A DNA stretch of 64,000 nt from Pseudoclavibacter helvolus (GTDB lineage Bacteria; Actinomycetota; Actinomycetes; Actinomycetales; Microbacteriaceae), in assembly GCF_014191305.1 (NCBI RefSeq), contig NZ_JACHWJ010000001.1:744001-808000 (forward strand). Direction: 5' to 3'. Below, in pieces: positions 28,408 through 38,271 of the stretch. Each line of letters opens with the position of its first letter. The first letter of the stretch is position 1. The translations under genes and the position numbers were made by a program. A model generated the notes under the pieces. It was not told the DNA's origin. It ran no database searches and worked only from the letters and a program-made list of their open reading frames with translations.

Positions 28408-29172
28408 CTACTCGTCGTCTTCTGAGAGCTGCTGCTGCACCTCTGGGGACACGTCGATGTTGGTGAAGATGTTCTGCACGTCGTCGCTGTCTTCGAGTGC
28501 GTCGATGAGGCGGAATACCTTGCGAGCCGTGTCGGCGTCGGCCTCGACCTTGACGTTCGGAACGAATTCGGCGTCTGCGGAGTCGTAGTCGATGCCCGCC
28601 GCCTGCAGCGCCGTGCGCGCGCCGACCATCTCGCTGGCCTCGGTGCGGATCTCGAACACGTGACCGTGGTCGATGACCTCTTCGGCCCCTGCGTCGAGGA
28701 CCACCTCGAGGACGTCGTCCTCGGTGGGCGTCTCGTCGTGCGGGACGACGATGACGCCCTTGCGTTCGAAGTTGAACGCAACGGAGCCCGGGTCGGCCAT
28801 GTTGCCGCCGTTGCGGCTCATCGCGGTGCGGACCTCGGCGGCCGCGCGGTTCTTGTTGTCGGTCAGACACTCGATGAGGAGGGCGATGCCACCTGGGCCG
28901 TATCCCTCGTACATGATCGTGGTGTAGTCGATCGACTCGCCCGTGAGACCAGCGCCGCGCTTGACCGCACGGTTGATGTTGTCGATCGGGACGCTGGTCT
29001 TCTTCGCCTTCTGGATCGCATCGGCGAGCGTCGGGTTGCCCGCGATATCAGCGCCGCCGATCTTGGCGGCGACTTCGATGTTCTTGATGAGCTTGGCGAA
29101 CGACTTGGCGCGACGCGAGTCGATGATGGCTTTCTTGTGCTTCGTCGTCGCCCACTTGGAGTGTCCGGACAT
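28408..29172 (-). CDS. yebC: YebC/PmpR-family DNA-binding regulatory / translation factor
   Basis: 254 residues with the invariant N-terminus [40 protein letters not shown] and a C-terminal three-domain layout follow. Members were called transcriptional regulators of ruv and quorum genes; recent work assigns ribosome-associated relief of polyproline stalling. It heads the ruvCAB run. Confidence 0.95.
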   Translation of the reverse strand: MSGHSKWATTKHKKAIIDSRRAKSFAKLIKNIEVAAKIGGADIAGNPTLADAIQKAKKTSVPIDNINRAVKRGAGLTGESIDYTTIMYEGYGPGGIALLIECLTDNKNRAAAEVRTAMSRNGGNMADPGSVAFNFERKGVIVVPHDETPTEDDVLEVVLDAGAEEVIDHGHVFEIRTEASEMVGARTALQAAGIDYDSADAEFVPNVKVEADADTARKVFRLIDALEDSDDVQNIFTNIDVSPEVQQQLSEDDE

Positions 29173-29331
29173 CTGTTCTCCGTTGTTCTAGCGCGTCTCG
29201 CCGGGGCGGACTCTGCTGCTGATCGTGTGCACGCCGACACCATGGCCCGAGACGTGGGGCATCACTGGTCGCCGTCGGCGAGCGGTCTGCCCGCCAGTTT
29301 ACTCCCGCTCCTGAACTGCTGCTGTTCAGGG

Positions 29332-30636
29332 CTAAGCGTGCTCGGGCCAGGCGCCCGCGAGGAAGACCGCGAGGGCTCGTTCCAGAGCCTCGATATCGGC
29401 GATCGCCGCCAGCTCGCGCGCGGAGTGCATCGAGAGGATGGGGATGCCGACGTCGACGGTCGAGATCCCGAGCCTGGTCGCCGCGATGGGGCCGATGGTC
29501 GAGCCGCACGGGAGCGAGTTGTTCGACACGAACGCCTGCACGGCGACGCCAGCGTTCTGGCAGACGCCGTTCCACAGCGCGCTCCCCCGCGCATCCGTCG
29601 CGTAGCGCTGGTTCGCGTTGAGCTTGAGGAGCGTTCCGCCGCCCGCGACAGGGCGGGTCTCATCGTCGTGCTTCTCCGGGTAGTTCGGGTGCACGCTGTG
29701 GCCGAGATCGCTCGAGACCAGCCAGGAAGCCGCAAGCGCGCGGCGCTGCTCGGCGGGACCGGCGCCGAGACCTTCCTGGATACGCGCGAGCACATCGCCG
29801 AGGAACGGACCGGCCGCGCCCGAGCGGCTCGCCGAGCCGACCTCTTCGTGGTCGAACGCGGCGATGACGGGGATGACGCCGCTCGGCACCGTCTCGACGA
29901 GCGCCGTGGTCGCTGCGTGGACGCTCACGAGGTTGTCGAGGCGGGCTCCGGCCAACAGCGCCTCGCCGTGCCCAAAGAGCTGCGCGTCCTGCGCATCCGC
30001 GAGGAAGAGGTCGTGGCCCGTCACGGTGTCGGGATCGACGCCAGCGTCTGCGGCAAGCGCCGTGAGCACGCCGCCCGCGGCCTCGAGCCCGAGCACGGGA
30101 TGCGTGTGCCGCTGGGGGTCGAGCACAAGCCCGCGCTCGTTCACTCCTCGGTCGAGGTGAATGGCGAGCTGTGGGATACGAGCGATAGGCCCGGATGCGG
30201 CGAGCACGGTGCTGCCGTCGGCGAGGGCGAGACGCCCAGCGAGGCGAAGCTCCCGGTCGAGCCAGGAGTTCAGGAGTGGCCCGCCGTAGACCTCGACCTC
30301 GAGGCGCTGCCAGCCCTGCGCCGTCGACTCCGGCGTCGGCTTGAGCTTGAACCCTGGCGAGTCGGTGTGCGCGCCGACGATCGCGAACGGAGTGGTGGGG
30401 GTTGTCGACTCCGGTACGCGCCAGGCGATGACCGCCCCGTCGCGCACCACGACGTAGCCCCCGGCCTCCTGTGGCCATTCGTCCCGCTCATCGAGCGCAG
30501 TGAAGCCGGCGTCCTCGAGGCGGCGTGCGACCTCGGCCGCCGCGTGGAACGACGAGGGTGATTCGCGGATGAAGGCGGCGAGGGAGTCGCTCACCTGCTT
30601 GCTTCGCGCTGCCTTGCTCGGTCGGCGTCTCGCCAT
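29332..30636 (-). CDS. apeB: M18-family zinc aminopeptidase
   Basis: 434 residues. Metal and catalytic residues are visible in FAIVGAHTDSPGFKLKP (His, Asp), LDRGVNERGLVLDPQ, GARLDNLVSVHAAT (bridging Asp), AAFDHEEVGSASRSG (catalytic and metal Glu) and SSDLGHSVHPNYPEKHDD (His). These enzymes remove acidic or neutral N-terminal residues from peptides in the cytosol. It lies between pdxT and yebC with 47 bp and 159 bp gaps. The latter holds a short hairpin (29310-29330) without a T-run. Confidence 0.92.
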   Translation of the reverse strand: MARRRPSKAARSKQVSDSLAAFIRESPSSFHAAAEVARRLEDAGFTALDERDEWPQEAGGYVVVRDGAVIAWRVPESTTPTTPFAIVGAHTDSPGFKLKPTPESTAQGWQRLEVEVYGGPLLNSWLDRELRLAGRLALADGSTVLAASGPIARIPQLAIHLDRGVNERGLVLDPQRHTHPVLGLEAAGGVLTALAADAGVDPDTVTGHDLFLADAQDAQLFGHGEALLAGARLDNLVSVHAATTALVETVPSGVIPVIAAFDHEEVGSASRSGAAGPFLGDVLARIQEGLGAGPAEQRRALAASWLVSSDLGHSVHPNYPEKHDDETRPVAGGGTLLKLNANQRYATDARGSALWNGVCQNAGVAVQAFVSNNSLPCGSTIGPIAATRLGISTVDVGIPILSMHSARELAAIADIEALERALAVFLAGAWPEHA

Positions 30637-30683
30637 GTTCTGCTCCTGGCTCTCTGTCGATTCGAATCGTGTGTGGAGTGTCT

Positions 30684-31283
30684 TCAGGCGGCGTGCTCTG
30701 CGACGCGGTCAAGGAAGTAGCTGTGGAAGCGCGTCTCGCCGTTCATCTCTGGATGGAATGAGGTGCCGAGCAGGTTGCCCTGCGCGACGGCAACCACACG
30801 ACCGTCGGGAAGGGACGCCATGACTCGAGCTCGCGCCCCCACGGTATCCACGACCGGCCCGCGGATGAACGTGGCATGCACCGGGGGCTCGCCGAGTTCT
30901 GGAACCTCGAGCTGTGTCTCGAAGGACTGGTTCTGGGAGCCGAAGGCGTTGCGGCGCACGGTGACGTCGAGACCGCCGAAGCTCCGCTGGCCCTCGATGG
31001 CGTCAAGGACCGTATCGGCGAGCATGATGAGCCCCGCGCACGTGCCGAACACGGGCATCCCCACCTCGATGCGCTGCCGGATGGGGTCCGCGAGCTCGAA
31101 GATGCGCGAGAGCTTGTCGATGACGCTCGACTCTCCTCCGGGAATGACGAGCCCCGAGACGGCTTCGAGCTGGGCTGGGGTGCGAACGAGCACAACTTCT
31201 GCCCCGAGGTCCGTGAGCACCTTCTGGTGCTCACGGACGTCGCCCTGCAGCGCGAGGACGCCGACTGCCGGAGTTGTTGCCAA
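30684..31283 (-). CDS. pdxT: PLP synthase glutaminase subunit PdxT
   Basis: 199 residues from TTG 31283 (MATTPAVGVLALQGDVREHQ). It is a class I amidotransferase: GLVIPGGESSVIDKL, the nucleophile elbow VFGTCAGLIMLAD with its Cys, and GTSFHPEMNGETRFHSYFLD with the catalytic His and Glu. It supplies ammonia from glutamine to PdxS. It starts 7 bp after pdxS, so the pair is co-expressed. Confidence 0.96.
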   Translation of the reverse strand: MATTPAVGVLALQGDVREHQKVLTDLGAEVVLVRTPAQLEAVSGLVIPGGESSVIDKLSRIFELADPIRQRIEVGMPVFGTCAGLIMLADTVLDAIEGQRSFGGLDVTVRRNAFGSQNQSFETQLEVPELGEPPVHATFIRGPVVDTVGARARVMASLPDGRVVAVAQGNLLGTSFHPEMNGETRFHSYFLDRVAEHAA

Positions 31284-31290
31284 GGCCTCG

Positions 31291-32208
31291 CTACCAGCCG
31301 CGCTCGGCGAGGCGGTGCGGTGCGGCCAGGTCGGAGACGTTGATGCCGACCATGGCTTCGCCGAGTCCGCGCGACGCGGCGGCGATCACGGCAGGGTCGT
31401 CGAATGCGGTCGTCGCCTTGACGATCGCCGCGGCGCGCTGGGCCGGGTTGCCCGACTTGAAGATGCCGGAACCGACGAACACGCCGTCGGCGCCGAGCTG
31501 CATCATCATGGCGGCGTCGGCCGGAGTCGCCACCCCGCCTGCCGTGAAGAGGACGACGGGCAGCTTGCCGGTCTCCGCGATCTCGCGCACGAGCTCGTAG
31601 GGTGCCTGGAGCTCCTTGGCGGCGACGTAAAGCTCGTCGCGCGTCATCGAGGTGAGCGCCGCGACTTCCCCGCGGATCTTGCGGATGTGCTTCGTCGCCT
31701 CGGACACGTCGCCCGTGCCTGCCTCGCCCTTCGAGCGGATCATGGCTGCGCCTTCGTTGATGCGACGGAGGGCCTCACCGAGGTTCGTGGCGCCGCAGAC
31801 GAACGGCGTCGTGAACTGCCACTTGTCGATGTGGTTGACGTAGTCGGCCGGGCTCAGTACCTCGGACTCGTCGATGTAGTCGACGTCGAGGGCCTGGAGG
31901 ACCTGTGCCTCGACGAAGTGGCCGATGCGGGCCTTCGCCATGACGGGGATGGAGACCTCGGCGATGATGCTCTCGATGAGGTCGGGGTCGCTCATGCGGG
32001 CGACGCCGCCCTGGGCGCGGATGTCGGCGGGGACGCGTTCGAGGGCCATGACGGCGACGGCGCCGGCATCTTCCGCGATGCGAGCCTGCTCGGCCGTGAC
32101 GACGTCCATGATCACGCCGCCCTTGAGCATTTCGGCCAGGCCGCGCTTGACTCGGTTGGAGCCTACGGTCCCGTCGGCGCCGACGAGAGGGGCAGTGCTT
32201 TCGCTCAT
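31291..32208 (-). CDS. pdxS: PLP synthase subunit PdxS
   Basis: 305 residues, a TIM-barrel enzyme that builds pyridoxal phosphate from ribose 5-phosphate, glyceraldehyde 3-phosphate and ammonia. [20 protein letters not shown], the catalytic lysine in [20 protein letters not shown], and the glycine loop [20 protein letters not shown] are present. It is preceded by only 119 bp after the HIT gene; no phosphatidylinositol-mannoside genes lie between. Confidence 0.97.
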   Translation of the reverse strand: MSESTAPLVGADGTVGSNRVKRGLAEMLKGGVIMDVVTAEQARIAEDAGAVAVMALERVPADIRAQGGVARMSDPDLIESIIAEVSIPVMAKARIGHFVEAQVLQALDVDYIDESEVLSPADYVNHIDKWQFTTPFVCGATNLGEALRRINEGAAMIRSKGEAGTGDVSEATKHIRKIRGEVAALTSMTRDELYVAAKELQAPYELVREIAETGKLPVVLFTAGGVATPADAAMMMQLGADGVFVGSGIFKSGNPAQRAAAIVKATTAFDDPAVIAAASRGLGEAMVGINVSDLAAPHRLAERGW

Positions 32209-32327
32209 GATGTCCTTACTTTCCGCGTGCAGTCAGTGCAAGGCGGTTCGGGTGTGAATTGTGCTCAAGTGTAGACGTGCGTGCACCGGCGCATGGTTGG
32301 GCGACTGCCCAATGAAGACGTTGGGTT

Positions 32328-32900
32328 TCAGGCTGTCGGCCAGGCGTCGGCCAGCGCCTGTCGCGTCTCTCCAAGGAGCGACGGGAACGCTTTCGTCTTC
32401 GCGATGATCGGGAAGAAGTTGGCGTCGAACTGCCAGCGCGGGACGATGTGCTGGTGCAGGTGACCTGCAATGCCTGCTCCCGCGAGCCGCCCCTGGTTCA
32501 TGCCGATGTTGAAGCCGTCGACGTTCGAGACCTCGCGGAGCACCCGCATCGCGGTCTGCGTCAGGTGAGCGATCTCGAGTACTTCGTCTTCCGACGCCTC
32601 GTCGTACATGGCCACGTGCCGGTACGGGCACACGAGCAGGTGACCTGAGTTGTACGGATACAGATTCATGACAACAAACGCGTGCTCGCCCCTGGCCACG
32701 ATGAGCGACTTCTCGTCGTCCATCATGGGCCCGACGCAGAACGGGCAGGCGTCCTTGGCTGGGTCCTGACCATCCTGGATGTAAGCCATCCGGTGGGGCG
32801 TCCAGAGCCGCTGGAAGGAATCGGGCACCCCGGCGAAGTCTGCGGAGCGCTCTATGTCGAGGCCGTCCAGTTCTCCTTCGGGGAACCCGAGCGCGCTCAT
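32328..32900 (-). CDS. HIT-domain nucleotide hydrolase/transferase
   Basis: 190 residues. The histidine triad is [10 protein letters not shown] (about residues 148-157), preceded by a [20 protein letters not shown] segment with a CxxC-like pair and [20 protein letters not shown]. It likely has an AP4A phosphorylase-type or nucleotide-hydrolase activity, as for the mycobacterial gene next to thrS. ATGA overlap with thrS indicates coupling. Confidence 0.9.
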   Translation of the reverse strand: MSALGFPEGELDGLDIERSADFAGVPDSFQRLWTPHRMAYIQDGQDPAKDACPFCVGPMMDDEKSLIVARGEHAFVVMNLYPYNSGHLLVCPYRHVAMYDEASEDEVLEIAHLTQTAMRVLREVSNVDGFNIGMNQGRLAGAGIAGHLHQHIVPRWQFDANFFPIIAKTKAFPSLLGETRQALADAWPTA

Positions 32901-34924
32901 GCCAGGTCTTCTGCCGTGTTCACGAGCAGGTGCCCGTCGACAGCTCCACGCACGAGACGGATCGCGTCCTCGATCGGGACGCCGTTGCGCTGCGTCCCGT
33001 CACGGAAGCGGAAGGACACAGTGTTCGCGGCGCGGTCGTCCTCACCCGCGATGAGCTGGAACGGCACCTTGGCCTTCGTGTGGTTGCGGATCTTCTTGGG
33101 CATGCGGTCGTCAGAGGCGTCGAGCTCTGCCCGCACACCGTGCGAGCGCAACTCGTCGACGATGCCCTGCAGGTAGTCGCCGTACTGCTCGGCGACGGGA
33201 ATCGCGACAAGCTGCACAGGCGAGAGCCAGACCGGGAAGGCACCTGCGTAGTGCTCGACAAGCACACCGAAGAAGCGCTCGATTGACCCAAAGAGCGCAC
33301 GGTGGATCATGACCGGCCGCTGACGAGTGCCATCCGGTGCCGCGTACTCCATGTCGAACAGCTCGGGGAGGTTAAAGTCGAGCTGGATGGTCGACATCTG
33401 CCACGTGCGGCCGATCGCGTCGCGAGCCTGCACGGAGATCTTCGGCCCGTAGAACGCCGCTCCGCCCGGATCTGGCACAAGGTCGAGACCTGATGCGGTG
33501 GCGACCTCCTCGAGCGTCCGGGTGGCCTCCTCCCAGGTCGCGTCGTCGCCGACGGACTTCTCAGGATTCTTGGTCGACAGCTCCAGGTAGAAGTCGTCGA
33601 GGCCGTAGTCCTTGAGCAGCGAGAGCACGAACTTGAGCGTGCGCGTCAGCTCGTCGCGCATCTGGTCGCGTGTGCAGTAGATGTGCGCGTCGTCCTGGGT
33701 GAAGCCGCGAGCACGGGTCAGACCGTGCACGACCCCGGACTTCTCCATGCGGTAGACCGTGCCGAACTCGAACATGCGCAGAGGAAGCTCGCGGTACGAG
33801 TGCGCGCCCTGGTTGTAGATCAGGTTGTGCATGGGGCAGTTCATGGGCTTCAGGTAGTAGTCCTGGCCCTGCTTGGTCACGTTGCCCGCCTCATCCACCT
33901 CCTCGTCGATGCGCATGGGTGGGTACATGCCGTCGCGGTACCAGTCGAGGTGGCCGGAGATCTCGTAGAGCCGCCCCTTCGTGATGTGGGGGGTTGAGAC
34001 GAAGCTGTAGCCCTCCTGCACGTGGCGCTTGCGCGAGTGCTCCTCCATCTCGAGCTTGATGATTCCACCCTTGGGGTGGAATACCGGGAGGCCGGAGCCG
34101 AGCTCGTCGGGGAAGCTGAAGAGGTCGAGCTCGCGGCCGAGTCGACGGTGGTCGCGCTTCATGGCCTCTTCGATGCGCTCCTTGTAGGCGCGCAGTTCGT
34201 CCTTGGTCGGCCAGGCAGTGCCGTAGATGCGCTGGAGCTGAGGGTTCTTCTCGGAGCCGCGCCAATAAGCCGCGGCCGAGCGGAGGATAGCGAACCCGTT
34301 GCTGAGCATGCGGGTGGATGGGACGTGCGGGCCCCGACAGAGGTCCTTCCAGTAGACCTCACCGGTCTTGGGGTCGACGTTGTCGTAGATCGTGAGCTCG
34401 CCGGCCCCGACCTCGACCGATTCGTTGTCGGCGTTGGCTCCGCTGCCCTTGAGGCCGATGAGCTCCAGCTTGTACGGCTCGTTTGCAAGCTCGGCGCGCG
34501 CCTCGTCGTCGCTCACGACGCGGCGCACGAAGCGCTGCCCCTGGCGCTGGATGCGCTGGGCCTCTTTCTCGATCGCCTTGAGGTCTTCCGGGGTGAACGG
34601 TGTCTCGACGTCGAAGTCGTAGTAGAAGCCGTCCGTGATGGGAGGGCCGATGCCGAGCTTGGCGTCCGGGTTGATCTTCTGCACCGCTTGCGCAATGACG
34701 TGGGCGGCGGAGTGGCGCAGGATGCTGAGCCCCTCGGCGCTGTCGATCGTAACGGGTTCCGCGACAGCGCCGTCCGGCACCGTTGTTGCGAGGTCGACGA
34801 GCTCGCCGTCAAGCTTCATCGCGACGACGGAGCGGTCTGTGAAGAGCTCGAATCCGGTGGTCGTCGCGCCGGCCGTGTCGTCTTGGCGGGGATCGGTCTC
34901 GAGGTCAACGGGATCGCTGGTCAC
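32897..34924 (-). CDS. thrS: Threonyl-tRNA synthetase
   Basis: 675 residues from GTG 34924, preceded by AAGGAG at good spacing; the frame's further 12 codons upstream are unlikely. TGS domain, editing domain with [17 protein letters not shown], class II core with the zinc Cys in [14 protein letters not shown], motif 2 [16 protein letters not shown], and the C-terminal anticodon-binding domain are present. There is no T-box in the 93-bp gap to the upstream gene. Confidence 0.97.
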   Translation of the reverse strand: MTSDPVDLETDPRQDDTAGATTTGFELFTDRSVVAMKLDGELVDLATTVPDGAVAEPVTIDSAEGLSILRHSAAHVIAQAVQKINPDAKLGIGPPITDGFYYDFDVETPFTPEDLKAIEKEAQRIQRQGQRFVRRVVSDDEARAELANEPYKLELIGLKGSGANADNESVEVGAGELTIYDNVDPKTGEVYWKDLCRGPHVPSTRMLSNGFAILRSAAAYWRGSEKNPQLQRIYGTAWPTKDELRAYKERIEEAMKRDHRRLGRELDLFSFPDELGSGLPVFHPKGGIIKLEMEEHSRKRHVQEGYSFVSTPHITKGRLYEISGHLDWYRDGMYPPMRIDEEVDEAGNVTKQGQDYYLKPMNCPMHNLIYNQGAHSYRELPLRMFEFGTVYRMEKSGVVHGLTRARGFTQDDAHIYCTRDQMRDELTRTLKFVLSLLKDYGLDDFYLELSTKNPEKSVGDDATWEEATRTLEEVATASGLDLVPDPGGAAFYGPKISVQARDAIGRTWQMSTIQLDFNLPELFDMEYAAPDGTRQRPVMIHRALFGSIERFFGVLVEHYAGAFPVWLSPVQLVAIPVAEQYGDYLQGIVDELRSHGVRAELDASDDRMPKKIRNHTKAKVPFQLIAGEDDRAANTVSFRFRDGTQRNGVPIEDAIRLVRGAVDGHLLVNTAEDLA

Positions 34925-35017
34925 GATGCTCCTTGTCGTTAGGCATGAACAAGCGACCACTTTATCGCGGCACGACTCAGCTCTCGTGCACGAGACAGCG
35001 CGCGAAGAGGCGAGCGG

Positions 35018-35434
35018 CTACTTCGTGCGCCCATTCCCCTTCGGGGTGAACGTTCCGACGTCCTCTGGCTCCGAATGGGGTGATGCTGATGCGGCCGACG
35101 GCCCCGGACGGCCCTCGCTGTTCGCTCGAGAGGTTCCTGTGGAGTTCTTGTCCTCCGCTTCGGCTTTTCCATCCCTGCCGAGCGTGTCGACGAGGCTATT
35201 GAGCGCCAGGAGTGCCAATCGGATCTTCTGGTGGTGTCGCCCCTCAGTCTTCACGTCCAGCTTCTCGGCCAGTTTCACCGCCTGGTCCTTGATGAAGCTC
35301 TCGCGCCCGGTGACAACCTTTTTGAGGCCCGTGTGCACCGCCTGCACGCGCGCACCGGAATTGGCGGACTCCCGCATCCGCTCGCCCTTTGGTGCGCCAG
35401 TGCTACCGCCAGTGCCGCTGCCCGTCGAAGACAT
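35018..35434 (-). CDS. Hypothetical basic low-complexity protein
   Basis: 138 residues from ATG 35434 (MSSTGSGTGGSTGAPKGERM) after a GGAGG ribosome site. A predicted helical core (VQAVHTGLKKVVTGRESFIK and DQAVKLAEKLDVKTEG) is flanked by Ser/Gly-rich N- and Ser/Pro/Glu-rich C-terminal tails. There is no signal peptide or membrane segment. It is upstream of thrS on the same strand and divergent from the desaturase. I do not recognise the family. Confidence 0.65.
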   Translation of the reverse strand: MSSTGSGTGGSTGAPKGERMRESANSGARVQAVHTGLKKVVTGRESFIKDQAVKLAEKLDVKTEGRHHQKIRLALLALNSLVDTLGRDGKAEAEDKNSTGTSRANSEGRPGPSAASASPHSEPEDVGTFTPKGNGRTK

Positions 35435-35680
35435 GGTTCCTCCAAGTGCGCCACGCGGCGCGATCCGTGATGGCAACAAGATACGCGCAATCGAGATACA
35501 TCGCGTGTGAAGACGCTGGGTGACAATTCGGCCAGATACACAGCCAATTGTTCCCCCTCTCCCGCTAGCCTGAACTCAGCGATCGGCACACTGCCTTTGG
35601 CGAACGAACAACCAAAGGTTGCCGAACGAGGGGATCCTCACATTTCGACTTCATCTGCTGCGCTCCCCCAAGCGTCCGGT

Positions 35681-36772
35681 CCAATGCAGGGCCTCGGTCG
35701 CATCCGGACCACGAAGCCCCGCACGCCAGGAGCCAAGTCCGTCACCCAGAGCTACAGCGCCGTGTCGAAGGTCATCCGCGAGATGGGCCTGCTCAAGCGC
35801 ACACGCTGGTTCTACGGGATGCTGGCGGCCGGCCTGATCGTCGCCCTCGGTGGCGCGATCACGGGGTTCATCCTCCTCGGCGACAGCTGGTTCCAGCTCC
35901 TGATCGCCGCCGCGCTTGGAATCATCTTCACGCAGTTCGCATTCATCGCCCACGAGGCCTCGCACCGTCAGGTGCTCGAGTCCGGCCCTGGCAATGACCG
36001 CCTGGGGCGCTTCCTCGCGGCCGGCGTTGTGGGTATGAGCTACAGCTGGTGGATGACGAAGCACACGAAGCACCACGTGAACCCGAACAAGATGGGCAAG
36101 GACCCTGACATCGACTTCGACACGATCTCCTTCACAGAAGAGGATGCTCGGAAGCAGACCGGTCTGCTCGCGCTCATCACGCGCAAGCAGGGCTACCTGT
36201 TCTTCCCGTTGCTCACGTTCGAGGGGTACAACCTCCACTTCCGGTCGATCAAGTCGCTCTTCACGCGTCAGCCCATCAAGGGTCGCTGGGTTGAGTTCAC
36301 CATGATCGCCGTCCGCTTCGCGATCTACTTCGGTGCGATCTTCTGGCTGCTCCCCCTCGGTATGGCGTTCGCGTTTGTTGCCGTGCAGATGGCTGTCTTC
36401 GGGGTCTACATGGGTGCCTCTTTCGCCCCGAACCACAAGGGCATGCCGATCATCCCGGCTGACGTGAAGATGGACTTCTTCAGCAAGCAGGTTCTCACCT
36501 CACGCAACGTCAGCGGCGGCTGGTGGGCCAGCGCGCTCATGGGTGGCCTCAACTACCAGGTCGAGCACCACCTCTTCCCCAGCATGCCCCGTCCGCACCT
36601 GGCACGAGCCCGCGAGATCATTCGCGAGCACTGCCAGAACCTTGAGGTCCCGTACACCGAGACGACGCTCATCAAGTCGTACGGAATCGTCATCGAGTAC
36701 TTAAACAGGGTTGGCCTCCAGGCCCGCGACCCGTTCGACTGCCCGTTGGTGAATCAATTCCGCCGCGTCTGA
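35681..36772 (+). CDS. Membrane fatty-acid desaturase
   Basis: Di-iron acyl-lipid or acyl-CoA desaturase with the three histidine boxes HEASH, HTKHH and QVEHH, and paired hydrophobic segments around FYGMLAAGLIVALGGAITGF and IYFGAIFWLLPLGMAFAF. From ATG 35681 it has 363 residues, close to homologue length. The frame is open back to GTG 35507. An ATT at 35642 (reading ISTSSAALPQASGPM) resembles a family N-terminus and follows GAGGGG, so the true start is unsettled. A terminator follows at once. Likely role: membrane fluidity. Confidence 0.85.
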   Translation, partial: PMQGLGRIRTTKPRTPGAKSVTQSYSAVSKVIREMGLLKRTRWFYGMLAAGLIVALGGAITGFILLGDSWFQLLIAAALGIIFTQFAFIAHEASHRQVLESGPGNDRLGRFLAAGVVGMSYSWWMTKHTKHHVNPNKMGKDPDIDFDTISFTEEDARKQTGLLALITRKQGYLFFPLLTFEGYNLHFRSIKSLFTRQPIKGRWVEFTMIAVRFAIYFGAIFWLLPLGMAFAFVAVQMAVFGVYMGASFAPNHKGMPIIPADVKMDFFSKQVLTSRNVSGGWWASALMGGLNYQVEHHLFPSMPRPHLARAREIIREHCQNLEVPYTETTLIKSYGIVIEYLNRVGLQARDPFDCPLVNQFRRV

Positions 36773-36788
36773 CCCCAGACAAGCAGAG

Positions 36789-36823
36789 AAGGCCCATCCG
36801 GATCATCCGGGTGGGCCTTTTTT
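36789..36823 (+). terminator. Rho-independent terminator of the desaturase
   Basis: Inverted repeat AAGGCCCATCCGG / CCGGGTGGGCCTT followed by TTTTTT, 16 bp after the desaturase stop. The last T is also the first base of IS-A. Confidence 0.9.
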
Positions 36824-36873
36824 GACTCGCCCCGGTGTGTCCGGAGACAGGATTCCTTGGAAGGATCTGTCTT

Positions 36874-37197
36874 ATGGGACGTCCCAGTAAGTATCCGCGC
36901 GAGCTTCGTGAGCGCGCTGTCCGTATGGTCGTCGAGGTGCGGGCCGATTATCCGAGCGAGTATCAGGCGATGACCGCGGTCGCGCAGATGCTCGGCATCG
37001 GGTCGCCGGAAACGATTCGCACCTGGATCCGTCGGGAGCAGGTCGACGCGGGAGACCGGCCCGGTGTGACGACTGACGCGGCGGTGGAGATCAAGCGCCT
37101 GAAGCGGGAGAACGCCGAGCTGCGGCGGGCGAACGAGATCTTGAAGGCGGCTTCAGCTTTCTTCGCGGCCGAACTCGACCGGCCACACAAGCGATAG
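36874..37197 (+). CDS. IS-A transposase OrfA (IS3 family)
   Basis: 107 residues from ATG 36874 (MGRPSKYPRELRERAVRMVV). It has a helix-turn-helix of the IS3 OrfA type (MLGIGSPETIRTWIRREQVD) and a leucine-zipper-like tail (EIKRLKRENAELRRANEILK). OrfB lies in the -1 frame, and no stop occurs in that frame between the OrfA tail and OrfB, so a frameshifted OrfAB product is possible. Confidence 0.9.
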   Translation: MGRPSKYPRELRERAVRMVVEVRADYPSEYQAMTAVAQMLGIGSPETIRTWIRREQVDAGDRPGVTTDAAVEIKRLKRENAELRRANEILKAASAFFAAELDRPHKR

Positions 37198-37268
37198 TCG
37201 CCTTCATCGACGAACACAAGGACCGCACCGAGGGCGGGCTCCGATGGGGTGTCGAGTCGATCTGCGCT

Positions 37269-38126
37269 GTGCTCACCCAGCACGGCGTGAAGATCGCCCC
37301 ATCGACCTACTACGACGCCCGCGGGCGCGGACCGTCATCCCAGGCCGTGTCGGATGAGCGGTGGAAGCCGATCATCCTGGCGGCGTGGCGGGCGCACCGC
37401 AAGGTGCTCGGGGCCCGAAAGCTCTGGTTGCGGCTCCGCGGTGACGGTCACGACATCGCGCGCTGCACGGTCGAGCGCCTCATGCGTGAGCTTGGGATCG
37501 CCGGCGTGCTCCGCGGGAAGCGGAAGTGTCCCGTCGACACGGATCCGCGCGAGACCCGCCCCGCGGACCTCGTCGACCGATACTTCGCCCGGTTCCGCAC
37601 GAACCAGCTCTGGGTCGCGGACTTCACATACGTGTGGACGTGGTCTGGATGGGTCTACGTCGCGTTCGTCTTCGACGCGCACTCCCGCCGCATCATCGGC
37701 TGGCGCGCCGCGACGAGCATGACCACACCGCTCGTGCTCGACTGCCTCGACATGGCTCTCTTCACCAGCCGCCGCGAAGGCATCACCGGGTTCGCGGGGC
37801 TCACGCATCACACCGACGCGGGCAGCGTCTACACGTCAATCGCCTTCACCGACCGGCTCGTCGACGAAGGCATCGACCCGTCCGTCGGATCCGTCGGCGA
37901 CGCCTACGACAACTCTCTCGCGGAATCGCAGATCGGGCTCTACAAGTCCGAACTCATCCACCACGAAGGTCCCTGGCGTGACGTCGATCAGGTCGAGGCG
38001 GCGACCGCATCCTGGGTGCTCTGGTTCACCACCGAACGCACCCACGGCTCCATCGACGACCTCACACCCCTCGAGGTCGAGCAACTCGACTACGCTCGCA
38101 ACGAACCGGTTGAAAGAGCCGGCTGA
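37269..38126 (+). CDS. IS-A transposase OrfB (DDE integrase core)
   Basis: 285 residues counted from GTG 37269; the frame is open upstream (FIDEHKDRTEGGLRWGVESI), so in vivo it is probably translated as OrfAB by -1 shifting. DDE residues are in WVADFTYVWTWSGWVYVAF, LTHHTDAGSVYTS and YDNSLAESQIGLYKSELIH. It is intact. Confidence 0.9.
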   Translation: MLTQHGVKIAPSTYYDARGRGPSSQAVSDERWKPIILAAWRAHRKVLGARKLWLRLRGDGHDIARCTVERLMRELGIAGVLRGKRKCPVDTDPRETRPADLVDRYFARFRTNQLWVADFTYVWTWSGWVYVAFVFDAHSRRIIGWRAATSMTTPLVLDCLDMALFTSRREGITGFAGLTHHTDAGSVYTSIAFTDRLVDEGIDPSVGSVGDAYDNSLAESQIGLYKSELIHHEGPWRDVDQVEAATASWVLWFTTERTHGSIDDLTPLEVEQLDYARNEPVERAG

Positions 38127-38165
38127 CACCAGTAAACAGCTCTCCGGACATGCCGGGGCGAGTCA

Positions 38166-38271
38166 TAGGGTATCAGACGCCGAATCAGGTCCATCACGGG
38201 CCACTCACGTTGGCAGCATAAAAGTCATCGCATTCAGGCTGGGGACAGTCCGAAAACATCGCGGCAGACCA
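38166..38271 (+). mobile_element. Right-end fragment of IS-B
   Basis: 106 bp matching the last 106 bp of the full IS-B copies, from TAGGGTATCAGACGCC to the terminal GCGGCAGACCA. One base differs (CAGACG for CAAACG). The rest of the copy is missing; IS-A lies directly against the cut. It is followed by GAC. Confidence 0.88.

Larger units (their letters stand above)
36823..38165 (+). mobile_element. IS-A, IS3-family insertion sequence, complete (1343 bp)
   Basis: Imperfect terminal repeats: left TGACTCGCCCCGGTGTGTCC and right (reversed) TGACTCGCCCCGGCATGTCC, continuing to about 26 bases. They enclose orfA and orfB in a -1 arrangement. No direct target duplication is seen: TTT precedes and TAG follows. 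The right flank is a truncated end of IS-B, so a deletion or recombination took place at this junction. Confidence 0.88.

Noticed and set aside
28660-30561. 633-codon plus-strand open frame
   Set aside because: It covers yebC and the M18 aminopeptidase on the opposite strand, has skewed Arg/Asp/Val composition and no domain; a GC-rich shadow.
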